From NCBI GenBank assembly GCA_947034895.1, contig OX344765.1:2981001-3045000 (forward strand): 64,000 nucleotides of DNA, written 5' to 3'. Shown one piece after another: positions 60,701-64,000 of the stretch (position 1 is the stretch's first letter; each line of letters begins with the position of its first letter). The translations under genes and the position numbers were made by a program. Source of the stretch: Rhytidiadelphus loreus. Lineage: Eukaryota; Streptophyta; Bryopsida; Hypnales; Hylocomiaceae. The notes below the pieces were generated by a model that did no database searches, was not told where the DNA came from, and saw nothing but the letters and a program-made list of their open reading frames with translations.

Positions 60701-62121
60701 TCAGGCTGTCAGGTTGTTGGGCACGTACATTCAAGAGAAGAAATGTGAAGGAGTGGCAGAGGTCATTGTGGCAAGAAGACTTCTGGATGGATTTCGGGGT
60801 GTGATTCAGACCATGGGGTTAGCGAATTTGAAACCTAACATTGTGTGCATGCGGTATCCTGAAATCTGGAGGGATGAAACCCATAGTGAAGTACCGAATA
60901 ATTTCTACCGCTTTATCAACGACTGCTCCACCGCAAATAAAGCAGTGGTCTTAGTGAAGGGCCTGGATGAGTGGCCTGGTGAATATGACAGGCAATATGG
61001 TACAATTGACTTGTACTGGATTGTTCGTGATGGCGGCCTCATGTTGCTCTTGTCTCAGTTGCTTCGGGCGAAAGAGTGCTTCGATAATTGCAAAATTCAG
61101 GTAGCTACCCTGAAAAATTGGTACAGAATTAACCGTAGTGCCTAAATGGCCGAAAGTGACCGCTTCCATATAGAAGTTGAGATTAAACATTTTGGAAGAT
61201 TCAAAGAAAGCAACAAGATGTACCAATAGAAACAAGAAATCGTGGTTACTTTTTTTAACGACAGTAATCTGTTTTGAAAGTTACTAAGTTTTCGCTTGGA
61301 CCTTTAAGCGTGAGAATGCTGACTAGCTTCCTTTGTCATTACAGGTGTTTTGCATTTCCGAAGAAGAAACAGAGGCGGAAGAACTGAAAGCAGATGTGAA
61401 AAAGTTTTTGTATGATTTACGGATGCAAGCAGAAGTGATTGTTGTCACAATGCAGTCATGGGAGGATCACCATCAGGACAACAATATAGTAGCCCGTGAC
61501 GGTGCCATGGACGCTTTCTCCAAAGCTCGTAAGCGAATCTCGGTTCGTGTCGAGGAAATGAAGCAAGGAGTTGATGGTAGGACTAAGTTTGAGACTGATT
61601 ACAGTTCTTTCAACGAACTTCAGGTGAGCAATTCGTTGATTTTTTCTACATTATTTGTCTTGAAGTTGGACACATTAATCTTCTGAGGAAGCAAAACCTC
61701 CTAGACATGCAATATTCATCAGGAATTCACCTTTTGGCTTTTGGCTTGTGCTCGTTTAGGTGCTACTTTTAAGGGAAGCCTTACTGGTGAATAATATTGT
61801 GGATAGCTTTGACTATTGCAAACTAGTCACAAGAAGGTCCAGTTTCATTTAGTGGTGCTGGAAATCGTCACATTCATTACTTATATGCCCATTTGGTGCC
61901 CGTTTCAGGTGAACAAATTTTTGTATACGACATTAAAACTGAATTCTATCATTCTACGGTACTCAAGAGTGGCAGCGGTAGTTTTAGTTAGCCTGCCTCC
62001 ACCGCCCCCTCGGCACCCTGCCTTCTGCTACATGGAGTACATCGACTTACTAGTGGCGAACGTCCCCAGGCTACTAATGGTGCGGGGTTATAGACGAGAT
62101 GTCATCACCATCTTTACGTAG
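54726..62121 (+). CDS. CCC1: Cation-chloride cotransporter, SLC12 family, plant CCC1 type (16 coding exons)
   Basis: Electroneutral symport of chloride with K+ and/or Na+; plant CCC1 proteins act in endomembranes and ion homeostasis (family knowledge). Exons: 54726-54850, 55046-55183, 55819-55936, 56132-56223, 56657-56771, 57097-57197, 57374-57435, 57638-57886, 58026-58140, 58650-58844, 59083-59483, 59952-60113, 60248-60447, 60705-61100, 61345-61623, 61909-62121. All introns are GT-AG and all phases agree, giving 2961 nt and 986 residues; Arabidopsis CCC1 has about 975. A variable acidic N-terminus (1-87) is followed by Gln92-97 and Pro98-103, the membrane transporter domain (about 134-620) with GGGPYY at 197-202 (the TM3 Tyr region that binds K+ in KCCs) and [15 protein letters not shown] at 389-403, then the cytosolic SLC12 C-terminal domain (about 625-986) ending VITIFT. 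No break was found. Exons 1-2 are the least conserved, so their borders are less certain than the rest. Confidence 0.96.
55819..55936 (+). other. CCC1: Exon 3: polyglutamine-polyproline tract in the cytosolic N-terminus
   Basis: After SMGG the exon encodes six Gln (all CAG) then six Pro, then [17 protein letters not shown]. In Arabidopsis the matching place reads SMTGEQIQAPSSPRDGED, with no such run, so the tract is an expansion in this lineage. The CAG run is a pure trinucleotide repeat and could vary in length between individuals. The tract precedes the first membrane segment and should lie in the cytosol. Confidence 0.85.
58205..58425. mobile_element. TTAACCCC-family MITE in intron 9 of the transporter gene
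   Basis: It begins TTAACCCCTAAGTGCCC and ends GGGGCACTTAGGGGTTAA, an almost perfect terminal inverted repeat of about 17 bp, and spans 221 bp. Intron 9 (58141-58649) is therefore about half MITE. Splice sites are unaffected. It shares its ends with the 820 bp elements at 1705-2522 and 41692-42513 but is much shorter. Confidence 0.85.
61131..61312. mobile_element. Diverged TTAACCCC-family MITE in intron 14, inverted
   Basis: Compared with the reverse complement of the intron 9 copy, the order is kept: GTAGTGCCTAAATGGCC, CGCTTCCATAT, CAAAGAAAG, AATCTGTTTTGAAAGTTACT, and a decayed right end CCTTTAAGCG. The ends are worn, so it is an older insertion than the intron 9 copy. It fills most of intron 14 (61101-61344). 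Confidence 0.65.
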
Positions 62122-63587
62122 GAGGGATTATTCCTGCATTTTTAGGTTCTTCTGTACACAACCATGACATTAGACTAATCCAGATTGGTGTCTGCTTTAG
62201 TTAATGATAGAGTTAATAGACTGTCCTGCTCCTTCACGAGGTTCCTACTTTGCTGCTAAATAGGTCTTTGTGCTTTAGCAAGGGAGCTGCTCAGGTCAAA
62301 ATTAGTTATGAAATCAGTGCCCCTTTGATGGTGTCACAAACTAAAACTGTAGGAATTATGGATTGATTCTTTTCCGCCACGGAAACAAAAGACTTTACAA
62401 TGAGCAATCTGAATGTGCCACATTATTCACCTTCATTTCTTCATTTCTTCATTTTCCTCAGTTGTTTCAAGTTTGAGTCCGAGATCAATCCTCGTGCTTT
62501 GACTACTGGACTCCAGATTGGTTCATAGCTTCAGAGATTTTGAAATATAGGACTTCAAAAAACATATAAACAGTGGCGGTTTATGAAACGTGGTGTTAGT
62601 TTTGAGATGTTCAGAATGTTGTTTTGTACGAAGCTTCTGAATCCTCAGCTATGGATAGTGTCAAATCACGTATTCCTCAGAATCTCATGAATGGATGAAC
62701 GCTGCGCCCAACCAAAAAGTTGAAATCCAGCGAAGTGTTCCGTGGAGTCAAGCTAGCCTCTTTTCAACAATTCTTTTCAAAGTGGCTCTAAAACTTTGTA
62801 GGTTCTCATCTTGCTTATATAATGTACATTTTGGGAACATCTATGATATATATTTGAAAATTCTTTGTGTTTCCATATAGTGTCCAAAAAACAAATGCTA
62901 AAATGTACTTTAAAATCTCTTTCAATTTCCAACAGGGCCCAATACCTAAGTAACATTTAGAAGTATCATTGGAATGCAAGGGTTATGAAGATGGTTTAGA
63001 ATCTTTTCCATACTTGTCAAACTTCCATTATCACATTTGTATCATTGTATGCAACCTTTTGCAATCGCTAGAACATGTGATATTGAGAATTGAAGGTGAA
63101 CTTTTACATTCATATCCTAGATTTGGTAAAAATTAGAAGATTCAATAATTAGAGAAAGTGATCAAGGTCATATCGAGTGGAAATATACAATGGATAATTG
63201 GAAACATAATATTCAAAAGGATTCTTTTTGTTCCTTCACTCCTTTATTTTGAAGGAATACACTCTCCTATATATTTGCAAACTACTTGAATTCAAGAATT
63301 AGTGATGATTGATTGGTTGAGAAGTTTGCAAAAGGTAAGCATGTAGGTCTTATATGCTTGTTTTACAAGCAATATCCAAGAAGATCCAACTACTAGCATA
63401 AGACCAACTAGATGAAATGTCCAAATTAGTGAAATGATCAATTCAAATTTGAGACTTTTGGATTAAAACAAGTGACTTTTGAGAAACAATAATCATTCTT
63501 ATTTTTATTTACATTTGTGAAAAAGATTATAATAGATGGTTGAGATAAATCAATAGGTGACCATTGTTTATAGATAATATAGTAAAA
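62122..63587. other. 3' untranslated and flanking region, then AT-rich background
   Basis: Sequence just after the stop is of moderate composition to about 62700 and probably holds the 3' UTR. I see no strong AATAAA signal to fix the end. After that, no gene is supported. Confidence 0.45.
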
Positions 63588-63774
63588 ATTTCAAGTTTTC
63601 TTGAATATTTTTAGGTCATTTAGATAAAGGGATTCCTTGCACATTGTTAAAAAATACTTGCATGTTTGCCTAATAGAAAAAATTCCAAGTTTTCTTGAAT
63701 ATTTTAAGGTCATTCAAATAAAGGAGTTCCTTGCACATTGTTCAAGAATGCTTTTGTGTTTGCCTAATACATTC
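63588..63774. repeat. Imperfect tandem duplication, 2 x 94 bp
   Basis: The order CAAGTTTTCTTGAATATTTT, AGGTCATT, TTCCTTGCACATTGTT and GTTTGCCTAATA occurs twice with a period of 94 bp and several mismatches, so it is older than the 209 bp duplication. Confidence 0.8.
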
Positions 63775-64000
63775 AATTGAATTCACTCTAGATGGATGGT
63801 TAATATGACAAAAAATTACCTAATTTTTGGAGATGGAACTTGCAACTATAAGCTTCTCCATCTTCTAAGTGTAAACATGTAGTACAAATGCATATGCGCT
63901 AAAATAGAAATTTATGCTATTTTCTTACACATTTGTATTAGTTTCAGGTTAGTTTGTGTTAGATTTAAATTCAAATCTAATTAAAAACATTTTGGACAAT
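63775..64000. other. AT-rich end of the window
   Basis: Nothing recognisable seen. Confidence 0.4.

Overview
The window looks like nuclear DNA from a land plant. It is strongly AT-rich, has very low gene density, and is full of short inverted-repeat transposons. Its one clear gene has many small GT-AG introns and encodes a plant-type cation-chloride cotransporter. I cannot fix the clade from sequence alone. A large AT-rich genome outside the flowering plants (bryophyte, lycophyte, fern or gymnosperm) is a guess, not a result. I saw no bacterial operons, CRISPR arrays, rRNA or convincing tRNA genes.

Layout. From 1 to about 45 kb there is no gene I can support, only transposon remains in several layers. 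The recognisable pieces are: a dead plant mariner-like transposase (20650-22998) split by a CACTA-type element (20933-22201), which is itself split by a 940 bp element with TG...CA ends (20952-21891); a 2.65 kb non-autonomous CACTA element (30625-33274) with an AAA target duplication and an array of palindromic subterminal repeats; a dead hAT transposase (about 33590-35560) with a CACTA-like miniature element inside it; a 132 bp CACTA-type hairpin (18241-18372); and several MITE or dispersed repeat families. These families include four copies with TAAGGTAG-type ends, two to three with TAAGGTGGGTAC-type ends, four with TTAACCCCTAA-type ends, and four repeats built around GTATCC/GGATAC arrays.

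From about 45.2 to 47.8 kb the composition becomes richer in GC and CpG. It holds a perfect 209 bp tandem duplication and two weak candidate coding pieces, which suggests the edge of a gene or a gene remnant that I do not recognise. From 47.8 to 53.8 kb there are again only repeats.

From 54726 to 62121 on the plus strand there is a complete gene of 16 coding exons for a 986-residue cation-chloride cotransporter (SLC12 family, plant CCC1 type). Every junction keeps the frame, and the joined reading frame runs from ATG to TAG without interruption. One MITE lies about 0.57 kb upstream of its start codon. Two copies of another MITE family lie in opposite orientation inside introns 9 and 14. Beyond 62.1 kb there is 3' flank and more AT-rich sequence.

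The main interest is the transposon stratigraphy and how MITEs decorate the transporter gene. I found no convincing new multi-gene system.
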